Shown here piece after piece: positions 63,101 through 64,000 of a stretch of 64,000 nucleotides of DNA. The position numbers were made by a program, and so were the translations under genes. The DNA is from Lytechinus pictus (taxonomy: Eukaryota > Echinodermata > Echinoidea > Temnopleuroida > Toxopneustidae), in NCBI RefSeq assembly GCF_037042905.1, contig NC_087253.1, positions 7,924,501 through 7,988,500 on the forward strand. Direction: 5' to 3'. Each line of letters starts with the position of its first letter. Within the stretch, counting starts at the first letter, position 1. The notes beneath the pieces were generated by a model. The model saw only the letters and a list, made by a program, of their open reading frames with translations. It was not told where the DNA came from and made no database searches.

Positions 63101-63689
63101 ATCCCCCCGTCGGGGCTCTTCAATTTTTGTCTTTAATGAATAAAAATTTTGAAAATTAACGCGACCAAAATGCAAATTAATATTCCCTCTTGGCATTAAT
63201 TGCCAAAAAACTGAGAAAAATCAAGTTAAAAGGAACAAAAACAGTGACTTACCTGTCGCGCGAATTCACTTCCCCGTTTTATCCGATCTTAAGTACATAA
63301 ACATATTATGACCATTGAGTCCCCTGTACAGATCGCGCTAGAACTTCGGTCTCTGTATTTGGTGAGTGATGCCAACGGCAACGCAGTTCAGCTGAACAAC
63401 CAATTAACAGAGACCGAAGCTTTTGCCTTTGGTCTAAATTAGGCCTAGTAGAATTAGAAAAATATATTTTCTCTCACTGCCAAAGGCAATACAATAGGCA
63501 ATAATTAAACCATGTAAACAATATCAATTATTTGAACCCATTTATTCCGTCACTCATCCGGGTTCGGGGGTCTCGACTCGACTTCTGACTTAACTATTAA
63601 CTTAATTAAGTTCAGCTCAGCGCTCAGGCCTCAGCGGCTTCCGCACCTCCACTCTCCTGTCCCAGGATGTCAGGCTCAGCCTCCCCCAT
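16602..63689 (-). CDS. DCDC1: Doublecortin domain-containing protein 1-like, 39-exon gene
   Basis: Hand-built gene model. The exons sum to 5583 nt (1860 codons plus stop), and every junction has GT-AG sites and matching phase. Domain order: N-terminal basic region with RPFSA and RPASAP motifs (about 66-161); DCX1 (about 185-268); DCX2 (about 310-396); helical linker; DCX3 (about 503-598); first beta-trefoil-like region with QSW and QQW motifs (about 690-810); DCX4 (about 966-1085); second trefoil-like region (about 1122-1370); Cys-containing segment; helix; DCX5 (about 1498-1612); coiled coil; DCX6 (1732-1805); short tail. Several DCX domains end in the family signature V.VS.GEPF. Human DCDC1 (formerly DCDC5) is of similar size and is reported to bind microtubules and dynein and to act in Rab8 vesicle transport to the midbody. 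Exons are listed separately. A possible poly(A) signal lies at 15785-15790. The first exon is the weakest part; a missed short exon cannot be excluded. Confidence 0.85.
16797..16868. repeat. 34-bp near-perfect hairpin in the last DCDC1 intron
   Basis: The arms 16797-16830 and 16835-16868 pair at 32 of 34 positions around a 4-nt loop (AACC). The stem includes TTATTAGATTACATGGAT and GTGTGCCATAAAAT. Confidence 0.9.
17157..17266 (-). CDS. DCDC1: DCDC1 exon 38
   Basis: Residues 1807-1843. Basic VEVKANWSRARKRDG, then DIMITANTHPNIE. A decayed copy of its acceptor half sits at about 17520-17566. Confidence 0.85.
17267..17690. repeat. Tandem intron duplications with a decayed exon 38 copy
   Basis: Three diverged blocks of about 120-150 bp repeat the intron upstream of exon 38. 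At 17520-17566 one carries TTTCACCTCCACTTGGTTCC, matching the exon 38 acceptor end. Confidence 0.75.
17685..17947. mobile_element. Palindromic element family A
   Basis: About 263 bp, CAGGGCCCC to GGGGCCCTG, with inner arms GATCCAATCAATCGCAACTA and its complement. Other full copies: 26861-27151, 28388-28622, 33741-34011 and 35845-36107. Confidence 0.8.
18089..18314 (-). CDS. DCDC1: DCDC1 exon 37, DCX6
   Basis: Residues 1732-1807. A complete DCX domain in one exon: KRVMVYKNGTSEDQAQYVWG, helix LEEILTEATVKLGL, AVASFDDVTRDDVLCVSYKE. Confidence 0.9.
18396..18530. mobile_element. Palindromic element family D
   Basis: TTTCATAAAGCTGTTCGTAA at the left, and the complement CTTACAAACAGCTCAGTTTA at the right. 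Confidence 0.65.
18605..18920. repeat. 21-bp minisatellite
   Basis: About 14 copies of a 21-bp unit built on GTACCAGTTGGTTTAATTTA; the central copies are nearly identical and the ends decay. It lies in a DCDC1 intron, and the unit has in-frame stops. Confidence 0.9.
18917..19103. mobile_element. Palindromic element family B
   Basis: Starts CTGGGGAGTGTTTCAT and contains TATCGGATCTGACAACTTTC. The right end is diverged (TTTCATGCAACAGGCTCCTG). Confidence 0.65.
19234..19338 (-). CDS. DCDC1: DCDC1 exon 36, linker
   Basis: Residues 1697-1731. Polar and Ser-rich: VKAHQKSRDPNSSTKPI. Phase 0 at both ends. Confidence 0.8.
19473..19784. mobile_element. Palindromic element family C (GGCCCGTATTCTGAAGTC)
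   Basis: About 310 bp with inverted ends (GGCCCGTATTCTAAAGTC ... GACTTCAGAATATGGACC) and inner GGTTTAACTTGGACCATGGT. Other copies: 33663-34239, 35478-35788, 52556-52852; fragment at 50925-50970. Confidence 0.8.
19788..20265. mobile_element. DNA transposon with AGGTGGTTTCA termini
   Basis: Terminal inverted repeats AGGTGGTTTCAAACCGCCTC and its near-complement frame about 478 bp. Both sides are flanked by ATA, a possible 3-bp target duplication as in Harbinger-type elements. It abuts the preceding family C copy. Confidence 0.75.
20849..20985 (-). CDS. DCDC1: DCDC1 exon 35, linker
   Basis: Residues 1651-1696. Pro- and Glu-rich linker SIPEYVPTLSPDEPVLVEGG, then a helix. Donor GAG|GTATGA. Confidence 0.83.
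21050..21885. repeat. Trinucleotide array (ATC/ACC), intron 34
   Basis: Long CAT/ATC/ACC array in the DCDC1 intron between exons 34 and 35; the transcript reads GAU/GGU. Within it a unique-sequence block at 21281-21420 recurs at 21519-21660 (offset 238 bp). Confidence 0.92.
21919..22020 (-). CDS. DCDC1: DCDC1 exon 34, coiled coil
   Basis: Residues 1617-1651: ALKAELREERAKVMLELEK, a charged heptad-like helix. Acceptor TGTCTCCTATACAG, donor CAAG|GTAACC. Confidence 0.84.
22895..23030. repeat. Inverted repeat built from ACC/ATC motifs
   Basis: ATACCACCATCAACACTATT near 22908 is answered by its complement near 22972-23000, followed by an AAT run. Confidence 0.6.
23083..23202 (-). CDS. DCDC1: DCDC1 exon 33, end of DCX5
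   Basis: Residues 1577-1617: helix VKMKRAITENLRTELF, then the end signature VEVWVSQGEPFKPPE. A purine-rich GAGA tract lies just downstream of the donor. The acceptor is duplicated 300 bp upstream in the intron. Confidence 0.87.
23203..23815. repeat. 300-bp tandem duplication with a duplicated exon 33 acceptor
   Basis: The segment starting CTGTGGTACAAAGAAAAG at 23203 recurs 300 bp later as CTGTGGTATAAAGAAAAG. The two copies are nearly identical through GGGGCATGATGCCCCAGCCC and onward. Confidence 0.9.
23921..24074 (-). CDS. DCDC1: DCDC1 exon 32, DCX5
   Basis: Residues 1526-1577: LLDQCTYALQLPTAGRRIY and an extended loop. A decayed duplicate of its acceptor half lies at about 24170-24285. Confidence 0.88.
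24130..24285 (-). pseudogene. Decayed duplicate of DCDC1 exon 32
   Basis: On the minus strand it reads QLLDQCTYTF, a stop, then VVVRIYALDG, parallel to LLDQCTYALQ and RRIYTQDG of the real exon. The in-frame stop and the loss of the downstream part make it non-functional. Confidence 0.75.
24636..24842 (-). CDS. DCDC1: DCDC1 exon 31, helix and start of DCX5
   Basis: Residues 1457-1525: helical HYEGELKRLRQMTSARVI, then DCX strand VRIVAYKNGEGRNQSG. Phase 0 at both ends. Confidence 0.88.
24893..25871. repeat. Trinucleotide array (ATC/ACC), intron 30
   Basis: Nearly 1 kb of ATC/ACC/ATT triplets fills the intron between exons 30 and 31. His- or Asp-rich frames across it are artefacts. Confidence 0.92.
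25904..26092 (-). CDS. DCDC1: DCDC1 exon 30
   Basis: Residues 1394-1456. Contains MTVCLACSRTLRAQYKLDKL and further cysteines (SFSCSVGV, KGCLQF). No zinc-finger spacing is obvious. A GAU-rich array starts about 32 nt beyond its donor. Confidence 0.84.
26552..26692. mobile_element. Short hAT-like MITE
   Basis: Inverted ends AGGGATGCCAGTT and AACTGGCATCCCT. It is flanked by CCTTAGTT and GCTTAGTT, an 8-bp target duplication with one mismatch. Confidence 0.8.
26861..27151. mobile_element. Palindromic element family A
   Basis: CAGGGCCCCGTCTTACAAAG at the left; GTAAGATGGGCCCCTG at the right. Confidence 0.8.
27360..27430 (-). CDS. DCDC1: DCDC1 exon 29
   Basis: Residues 1370-1393: EITAANRANVCTFAIADSE. 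Short exon; acceptor CACCCATACAG, donor CCA|GTAAGT. Confidence 0.78.
27665..28090 (-). mobile_element. Interspersed repeat family E, inverted copy
   Basis: Reverse complement of 14455-14870. Shared landmarks include GCTTATTTTGCTTATTTCTC and CCAGAATCCTTTGGCACATA. Confidence 0.75.
28154..28622. mobile_element. Two family A elements head to tail
   Basis: One copy (28154-28387) lacks its right terminus and is joined directly to a second, complete copy starting GGCCCCGTCTTAAAAAGAG at 28388. An open frame across both is accidental. Confidence 0.75.
28724..28938 (-). CDS. DCDC1: DCDC1 exon 28, trefoil-like region 2
   Basis: Residues 1298-1370: LIRCKANEDLVLTC, a Pro-rich loop, then NQIWATEKETGFIF. 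Donor GGG|GTGAGA. Confidence 0.86.
29205..29255 (+). mobile_element. Possible retroelement 3' motif
   Basis: GACGAAGATTCTGCTAGGAT followed by CGAAAGC resembles the GACGAAG...CGAAA signature seen near the ends of some Penelope-like elements. No reverse transcriptase frame is nearby. Confidence 0.25.
29290..29635. mobile_element. Decayed relative of the 38183-38950 element
   Basis: Shares the block around ACGTAATTTCGGAACTGTGT and the end GGGGAGCGGCTGAATCAGCC with the GC-rich element in intron 18. Confidence 0.5.
29720..29920 (-). CDS. DCDC1: DCDC1 exon 27, trefoil-like region 2
   Basis: Residues 1231-1298: basic start PKAKSPRPANPRQ, then QRFIYMDGYIACK and NAYLRWTIGDDG, typical of a ricin-like repeat. 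Acceptor CCTTGATAG, donor GG|GTAAGG. Confidence 0.87.
30299..30463 (-). CDS. DCDC1: DCDC1 exon 26
   Basis: Residues 1176-1231: SAHQKAHMIADQKQEG and WPWEKVLNIG. The acceptor half and its flanking intron are duplicated upstream (to about 31430); the duplicate has decayed and carries a transposon. Confidence 0.85.
30470..31430 (-). pseudogene. Decayed tandem copies of DCDC1 exon 26
   Basis: A second copy of the exon's acceptor half (plus-strand GGCCACTTCAAACCCTTCTG, then ATGTGGGCTTTCTGGTGGGC) sits at 30606-30643 and 31194-31232, split by a transposon. An intron-only third copy is near 31385-31430. On the minus strand the second copy runs into a stop (CTTAGG in place of CCGTGGG). Confidence 0.8.
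30644..31193. mobile_element. hAT-like non-autonomous transposon with 8-bp target duplication
   Basis: 550 bp. Inverted ends of about 46 bp (CCCGGGGGGCCACTT ... CGAGTGGATACCATGCGCGA and complement) with three differences. Flanked by CTGCCATC on both sides. No transposase frame. Confidence 0.88.
31511..31593. mobile_element. Half-copy of palindromic family B next to the exon 25 donor
   Basis: GGGGAGCACTTCATGAAAGA through TTATCCGACAGTTACC matches the left half of family B. The right half is missing and exon 25 starts at 31602. Confidence 0.65.
31602..31764 (-). CDS. DCDC1: DCDC1 exon 25, trefoil-like region 2
   Basis: Residues 1122-1176: MCLEVSGALGAGSPLIVNSC, then a Pro- and Glu-rich linker ending in DPYENM. 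A half-copy of a palindromic transposon lies within about 10 bp of the donor. Confidence 0.85.
31867..32282. mobile_element. MITE with inverted ends of about 55 bp
   Basis: GGCCACCGCACACCTTACGA and CGACTGGCTTGCGACTGAG return inverted at 32226-32282. About 416 bp; a central TGACGTCA is present. The target duplication is unclear. Confidence 0.8.
32532..32778 (-). CDS. DCDC1: DCDC1 exon 24, end of DCX4
   Basis: Residues 1040-1122: FLDKCTPQLNLPFAARRLF, then ALVYVSSGDSW and a Gln run in a helical segment. Donor GGTG|GTAAGT. Confidence 0.88.
32885..33150. repeat. Trinucleotide array (ATC/ACC), intron 23
   Basis: ATC/ACC/TCC triplets in the intron between exons 23 and 24, ending about 21 nt from the exon 23 donor. 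Confidence 0.9.
33172..33312 (-). CDS. DCDC1: DCDC1 exon 23, insert within DCX4, possible cassette exon
   Basis: Residues 993-1039, phase 0 on both sides. It begins MMKDLNRTAQNGKRPHRHRR and is very basic; it ends in a helix NLKQLEFQL. Skipping it would leave a compact DCX4, so it may be alternatively spliced. Its KDLNR echoes the end of exon 22. Confidence 0.8.
33663..34239. mobile_element. Family C element split by a family A element
   Basis: Family C ends are at 33663 and 34239. The interior is interrupted at 33741-34011 by a family A copy flanked by CAG on both sides. Confidence 0.85.
34400..34485 (-). CDS. DCDC1: DCDC1 exon 22, start of DCX4
   Basis: Residues 964-992. DCX entry strand LRLRVMKNGEKDLNR. 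Acceptor TCTTTCGCAG, donor AAT|GTAAGT. Confidence 0.87.
34795..35135. mobile_element. Foldback repeat of the ACCAAATGG family
   Basis: Same order of motifs as 6344-6722, for example CCAGTTGGTCTAATG, then ATATGGACTAAATGGCTATT. It ends about 50 bp before the exon 21 donor. Confidence 0.65.
35185..35417 (-). CDS. DCDC1: DCDC1 exon 21
   Basis: Residues 886-964. Trp-rich: WALKQENLDRPREW, YSWPVDWRGD, FDWPMEGYFIAYAPP. Donor AGAA|GTGAGT. The acceptor end has a decayed copy at 36268-36335. Confidence 0.85.
35478..35788. mobile_element. Palindromic element family C
   Basis: GGCCCGTATTCTGAAGTCGG to TTTAGAATACGGGCC, oriented opposite to the 19473 copy. Confidence 0.8.
35845..36107. mobile_element. Palindromic element family A
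   Basis: GGCCCGTTTTACAAAGAG at the left and TCTCCGTTAGACAGAGCC at the right, bounded by CTGG on both sides. Confidence 0.75.
36106..36273. mobile_element. Palindromic element family B
   Basis: CTGGAGAGCATTTCATGA to TTCATGAAATGCTCCCCAG. It abuts a family A copy on the left and the decayed exon 21 copy on the right. Confidence 0.75.
36268..36335 (-). pseudogene. Decayed partial copy of DCDC1 exon 21
   Basis: Plus-strand CAGGTCGTTGTTACG ... TTTTCCTGCTTCCAGGCCCA mirrors CAGGTCGTTGTGACG ... TTCTCCTGCTTCAAGGCCCA at the acceptor end of exon 21. Two transposons now separate it from the real exon. Confidence 0.75.
36600..36720 (-). pseudogene. Decayed copy of the DCDC1 exon 20 donor end
   Basis: CTTGGGCCATCTATGTTTAT and CAAACTTGTGACC repeat the last part of exon 20. 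A donor-like AG|GTAATC remains. Offset about 120 bp. Confidence 0.75.
36763..37040 (-). CDS. DCDC1: DCDC1 exon 20
   Basis: Residues 794-886. NQSLLLTF completes the trefoil strand. A Gly run, an acidic EEEE patch and HKFVLLGMERLSDKHRW follow. The donor end of this exon has a decayed copy about 120 bp downstream in the intron. Confidence 0.85.
37719..37779 (-). CDS. DCDC1: DCDC1 exon 19, trefoil-like region 1
   Basis: Residues 773-793. A 61-nt exon encoding QQWVFLNDGRIANW, a clear QxW repeat. The intron before it (4.4 kb) is long because of the minisatellite and a GC-rich element. Confidence 0.85.
37925..38165. mobile_element. Degenerate ACCAAATGG-family repeat
   Basis: Scattered TTGGTCTACTAGC and GGTCTATCATTTCATCTAAT motifs typical of the family; termini unclear. 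Confidence 0.4.
38183..38950. mobile_element. GC-rich-ended element with GGGGTTGATTCAACCCC at both ends
   Basis: Both ends carry a G run, TTGATTCAA and a C run, beside GGCCGGGG and CCCCGGCC. About 0.75 kb with AT-rich interior and no long frame. A relative is at 29290-29635. Confidence 0.65.
38960..39750. other. DCDC1 intron 18 segment, nothing firm
   Basis: AT-rich sequence. Near 39131-39158 (GTGCATCCCAGAAAAAAGGA) and 39630-39662 (TTCCTTTTTTGTGGCACGCA) possible inverted ends of a mariner-like element of about 530 bp can be seen; no transposase frame. Confidence 0.35.
40190..42115. repeat. 64-bp minisatellite, about 30 copies
   Basis: Unit contains GTGAAACCAAACAGAAAGTG and GACCAAATGGGTGTAGACCT. 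Period 64 bp from 40221 onward. Subtypes differ in the GGCAATTAGG or GGCAATATGG segment. A block of more than 400 bp recurs at an offset of 1020 bp. The array ends about 40 bp from exon 18. Confidence 0.95.
42153..42292 (-). CDS. DCDC1: DCDC1 exon 18, trefoil-like region 1
   Basis: Residues 727-773: DGVIYSKSHPKLALTLML, a trefoil repeat, then FPGSSNETYGIPVCLLE. The 64-bp minisatellite starts about 40 bp beyond its donor. Confidence 0.85.
42420..42555. repeat. Purine-rich tract in the short intron 17
   Basis: GAAGAAGAGG-type sequence on the plus strand; the DCDC1 transcript is pyrimidine-rich here, directly after the exon 17 donor. Confidence 0.7.
42560..42661 (-). CDS. DCDC1: DCDC1 exon 17, trefoil-like region 1
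   Basis: Residues 693-726. Ends in RAQSWCINK, a QxW motif of the ricin-type fold. Phase 0 at both ends. Donor AAA|GTAAGT. Confidence 0.83.
42703..43787. mobile_element. Tc1/mariner- or pogo-like element with TA-flanked ends
   Basis: About 1.08 kb. The ends CCGTAAGTAACGGACTATAA and its near-complement sit next to TA on both sides. Subterminal AACCGCACC is repeated in both arms. No intact transposase frame. Confidence 0.75.
43861..44336. repeat. Trinucleotide array (ATC/ACC/TCC), intron 16
   Basis: Three or four internal repeats of a longer unit (GTGTTATGA ... TCACATTCATCCTCCTCCTC) are embedded in the triplets. It ends about 26 nt from the exon 16 donor. Confidence 0.92.
44363..44510 (-). CDS. 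DCDC1: DCDC1 exon 16
   Basis: Residues 643-692: SWMIRDMYPEEAFQEI, then an acidic/helical segment LELREKVKEDMKVHDL. Donor GAG|GTCTGA is the weakest of the internal donors and lies next to a GAU-rich array. Confidence 0.8.
45499..45628 (-). CDS. DCDC1: DCDC1 exon 15
   Basis: Residues 600-643. Starts VYCLQLTLDKAIGYKDY. Acceptor ATCTTCCCCTCAG; a second CAG 12 nt downstream would also give an open frame but breaks phase. Probably the start of the first trefoil-like region. Confidence 0.82.
45663..45866. repeat. Trinucleotide array (ATC/ACC), intron 14
   Basis: Makes up about 200 of the 251 nt of this intron and starts about 13 nt from the exon 14 donor. Confidence 0.92.
45880..46051 (-). CDS. 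DCDC1: DCDC1 exon 14, end of DCX3
   Basis: Residues 543-600: LLDTITRWVRP, then KIFNNKGKEITNVYDL and the end signature QKVWLSFGEPY. Acceptor CTCCCCCACGCAG, donor CATG|GTAAGA. The following intron is only 251 nt, and most of it is a GAU-rich array. Confidence 0.87.
46100..46980. other. DCDC1 intron 13, nothing recognised
   Basis: No exon-like or clearly repetitive sequence. One TGACGTCA lies near 46593. Confidence 0.5.
46992..47093 (-). CDS. DCDC1: DCDC1 exon 13, DCX3
   Basis: Residues 509-542. VYENGRNDGEETVFF continues the DCX3 hairpin and is followed by a helix. Phase 0 at both ends. Acceptor CACCTAG, donor AGG|GTATGT. Confidence 0.85.
47285..47710 (+). mobile_element. Interspersed repeat family E
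   Basis: Same landmarks as 14455-14870 (GATAAATACCAGTTGTGGTA, GAAATTAGCAAAATAAGC, ATACTGTCCCAC), more diverged. Confidence 0.7.
47797..47883 (-). CDS. DCDC1: DCDC1 exon 12, entry to DCX3
   Basis: Residues 480-508. A linker rich in Lys and His, ending in QQGIRLK, the first strand of DCX3. Phase 0 at both ends. Confidence 0.82.
48535..48830 (+). mobile_element. tRNA-derived SINE
   Basis: A-box-like TAGTGGTTCTGACTCTCGC and B-box GGGTTCAAATCC, the family body CTGCACTCGACCCAGGTGAG, and a tail with TATTATTATTA. A degenerate palindrome (48415-48534) precedes it. Confidence 0.88.
48874..48963 (-). CDS. DCDC1: DCDC1 exon 11, helical linker
   Basis: Residues 450-479, predicted helix VETLIEDFHEARSKMDDIL. 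The acceptor side of this exon, with about 170 bp of intron, is tandemly duplicated upstream in the transcript (49144-49345). Confidence 0.82.
48934..49345. repeat. Tandem duplication of the exon 11 acceptor end plus intron
   Basis: 48934-49140 and 49144-49345 are about 95% alike. Each starts TTCATGGAAATCTTCTATCA (the first 38 bp of exon 11 in the minus sense) and includes AACCTATGCAGAG, so the acceptor is duplicated. Confidence 0.9.
49350..50110. other. DCDC1 intron 10, nothing recognised
   Basis: AT-rich intron sequence without exon-like or repeat structure that I can name. Confidence 0.45.
50116..50261 (-). CDS. DCDC1: DCDC1 exon 10, helical linker
   Basis: Residues 401-449. Likely coiled coil: FLTEIVKICKQQTKMHKTRL, then a Gln/Arg-rich part. 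Acceptor is a T-run ending in AG; donor CAG|GTAAAC. Confidence 0.82.
50535..50795 (-). mobile_element. tRNA-derived SINE
   Basis: Minus-strand copy. The body (CTCACCTGGGTTGAGTGCAG on the plus strand) and B-box region GGGATTCGAACCCACGACCC are well kept; the AAT tail is at 50539-50552. Confidence 0.85.
50991..51089 (-). CDS. DCDC1: DCDC1 exon 9, end of DCX2
   Basis: Residues 368-401. Ends the domain with YGPVWVSKGERF. Acceptor CATTGCAG, donor AAAA|GTAAGT. Confidence 0.85.
51486..51521. repeat. AAAAC microsatellite
   Basis: Short run of AAAAC pentamers in a DCDC1 intron. Confidence 0.85.
51729..51822 (-). CDS. DCDC1: DCDC1 exon 8, middle of DCX2
   Basis: Residues 337-368: FLDSCTSKLNLNSPARFIY and WDGQKLEDLND, the helix and second hairpin of a DCX fold. 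Donor GATT|GTAAGT. Confidence 0.85.
51830..52430. other. DCDC1 intron 7, nothing recognised
   Basis: AT-rich intron sequence; no repeat identified. Confidence 0.45.
52433..52532 (-). CDS. DCDC1: DCDC1 exon 7, start of DCX2
   Basis: Residues 303-336. The typical DCX entry strand RRVMVFINGDAAESQ. Acceptor ATTTGCAG, donor CAG|GTTGGT. Confidence 0.85.
52556..52852. mobile_element. Palindromic element family C, diverged
   Basis: GCCCGTATTCTGAAATCAGG at the left and AACCAGACTTTTAATTAAAC near the right, with many differences from other copies. Confidence 0.65.
53398..53497 (-). CDS. DCDC1: DCDC1 exon 6, linker
   Basis: Residues 270-303. Contains AAWTLDGVVLP and a Lys-rich stretch SNKKKTKTTLSKR between DCX1 and DCX2. 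Acceptor CTTTGTCAG, donor AG|GTAAGT. Confidence 0.8.
53526..53881. repeat. Trinucleotide array (ATC/ACC), intron 5
   Basis: Fills most of the 394-nt intron and starts about 10 nt from the exon 5 donor. Confidence 0.92.
53892..54054 (-). CDS. DCDC1: DCDC1 exon 5, second half of DCX1
   Basis: Residues 216-270: FLEYCTLKLDFEFAARRIF, then the DCX end signature GEVYISGGEPF. Donor CATG|GTAGGTAG; a GAU-rich array starts about 10 nt downstream in the intron. Confidence 0.88.
54185..54765. other. DCDC1 intron 4
   Basis: AT-rich. A 35-bp SINE fragment (CAAGGCTGAGTGAAGCACAA) lies at 54566-54600; otherwise nothing. Confidence 0.45.
54768..54930 (-). CDS. DCDC1: DCDC1 exon 4, first half of DCX1
   Basis: Residues 161-215. 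A Ser-rich linker, then the first DCX strand VIRAMCYRNGSREKC. Acceptor GGGTGTTACAG, donor ATT|GTGAGT. Confidence 0.85.
55128..55935. mobile_element. Nest of three DNA elements
   Basis: The outer ends GGGCCCCGCTGCATAAAAG and CAACGGGGCCCC frame two insertions. The first (55146-55565) has ends CAGGGTGCTACAT and complement, flanked by ATAAAAG on both sides. The second (about 55660-55858) has GACATTTGCTCC at both ends in inverted order. Confidence 0.75.
56141..56425 (-). CDS. DCDC1: DCDC1 exon 3, basic N-terminal linker
   Basis: Residues about 66-161. Strongly basic and probably disordered, with two RPxSA-type motifs (RRPFSAAQ and HRPASAPVY) and an acidic patch GEEEVEEK. Acceptor CCCCTTACAG, donor AAG|GTATGT. 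The exon is GC-rich relative to its introns. Confidence 0.82.
56925..57960 (+). mobile_element. SINE interrupted by a DNA element
   Basis: The SINE body (GGGTTCGAATCCTAGCC, CTCAACCCAGGTGAGG) stops at CCTCAAAAG and resumes at CAAAAGCTGTGCGCACC. Between them lies a 791-bp element (57052-57842) with ends TAGGGACAGTGATTTTCCG and complement. CAAAAG is repeated on both sides. Confidence 0.85.
58160..58912 (+). mobile_element. SINE with a hAT-like insertion in its tail
   Basis: Head GGCCCAGTGGATTAGTCTTC and B-box GGGTTTGAATCCC. At 58432-58871 an element with ends AGACCTGCCAACC and GGTTGGCAGGTCT splits CAAGACC, which is present on both sides. The ATT-repeat tail follows. Confidence 0.85.
58953..59106 (-). 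CDS. DCDC1: DCDC1 exon 2
   Basis: Residues about 15-66: Pro- and Ser-rich start (HMPPVHVSKRSPGSPRQC), then an amphipathic stretch YEDLLVAQYLDGLKK and a basic end. Acceptor TTCTTGTACAG, donor AG|GTAGAT. An internal ATG (GGMDAV) could serve as the start if exon 1 is wrong. Confidence 0.75.
59702..59836. mobile_element. Short palindromic element
   Basis: GATCAGCCGGGTTCTTCTTT and its near-complement AAGAAGAACCTGGCTGATCC bound about 135 bp. A family B copy follows immediately. Confidence 0.7.
59837..59988. mobile_element. Palindromic element family B
   Basis: CAGGGGAGCGTTTCATGAAG to TTGATGAAACGCTCCCCAG; the best-preserved copy in the window. Confidence 0.8.
60220..63440. repeat. Cluster of inverted and direct copies of one repeat family
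   Basis: Copies at about 60225-60500 (decayed, reverse), 60965-61440 (direct), 61845-62320 (direct) and 62800-63440 (reverse). Shared marks: GCTTCGGTCTCTGTTATGTT, GATCTGTACAGGGGACTCAA, AATGGTGGCTGCACGATAGC and AACAGACGGCTGCCAGCTGT. Confidence 0.85.
62330..62757. mobile_element. MITE with GGCCAATATTGGGAGAC ends
   Basis: Inverted ends of about 55 bp rich in GGGAGAC and GTCTCCC. It lies between two arms of the surrounding repeat cluster. Confidence 0.75.
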
Positions 63690-63730
63690 GTCCGCGGCGC
63701 GGTGCTGAGCCGAGTGCCCGACTATCCAAA
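63540..63730. promoter_or_regulatory. CpG-rich region, possible DCDC1 promoter or 5' UTR
   Basis: GC content rises sharply and CpGs cluster (CCGCGGCGCGG) around the tentative first exon. No TATA box is evident. Confidence 0.3.
63647..63689 (-). CDS. DCDC1: DCDC1 exon 1 (tentative first coding exon)
   Basis: An ATG in GC- and CpG-rich sequence opens a short frame MGEAEPDILGQESG, followed by a weak donor (G|GTGCGG). Its phase (one base left over) fits exon 2, which starts with two bases TT. The intron would be about 4.5 kb and full of repeats. Without the splice the frame stops after 21 codons. The choice rests only on phase, CpG context and the absence of another candidate; a non-coding exon 1 or an upstream start outside the window is possible. 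Confidence 0.35.
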
Positions 63731-64000
63731 ACAACCCGTCTGTCTGCATAAACAAAAATGCAACTGCAACTTGTACCAAAAATGCAAAAATGAGCCCCTT
63801 TTCACGAACTCAATCTCCCTCAGTTAAGCCGCGTCTTGTCTCTCAAAATGAGGTGAAAATTCAAATTACACTTACTGCTTAACTCTATATCTTTTCTCAA
63901 ACGAATATTCTCATAACAAAAACGATTATAAAGAAGCCGATTTCAAAGGATCGCAGGTATTCCGCTGTGGATTGTCATGGTGACGTCAGGTAGGTACGAG

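Overview
The window is animal genomic DNA. It has spliced genes with GT-AG introns, a dense load of short palindromic DNA transposons, tRNA-derived SINEs, intronic trinucleotide arrays and minisatellites. The gene families are metazoan. The repeat landscape (a TTAA-flanked palindrome of about 600 bp, CAGGG/TAGGG hAT-type elements, a tRNA-headed SINE) suggests an echinoderm, probably a sea urchin. That is inference, because no species marker is present.

Three protein genes can be supported. (1) PGAP4 (TMEM246), plus strand, 2791-4140: a single-exon coding region for the Golgi GPI-GalNAc transferase. (2) TXNL4A (DIM1, U5-15K), minus strand, 9368-9796: a complete 142-residue spliceosomal thioredoxin-fold protein encoded without introns. 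(3) DCDC1-like (DCDC5), minus strand, from about 63.7 kb down to 16.6 kb. I assembled 39 exons by hand; every junction keeps frame, and together they give about 1860 residues with six doublecortin (DCX) domains, two beta-trefoil/ricin-like regions, coiled-coil linkers and basic tails. The first exon of this model is tentative.

Layout. 1-2.7 kb: inverted-repeat element and PGAP4 5' flank. 2.8-4.1 kb: PGAP4. 4.1-9.3 kb: intergenic hairpins, a polypurine tract and palindromic elements. 9.4-9.8 kb: TXNL4A. 9.8-16.6 kb: intergenic, with a TTAA palindrome, a foldback element and a SINE. 16.6-63.7 kb: DCDC1, whose introns hold almost all of the repeats, including a 64-bp minisatellite of about 1.9 kb (40.2-42.1 kb). 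60.2-63.4 kb: an inverted cluster of one repeat family inside the long first intron.

The three genes do not form a pathway. The most notable patterns are in DCDC1. Six introns carry GAU/GGU-rich arrays, all in the same orientation and all starting within about 10-35 nt of the 5' splice site. Seven exons have local tandem duplications that left decayed partial exon copies or duplicate splice sites in the adjacent intron.
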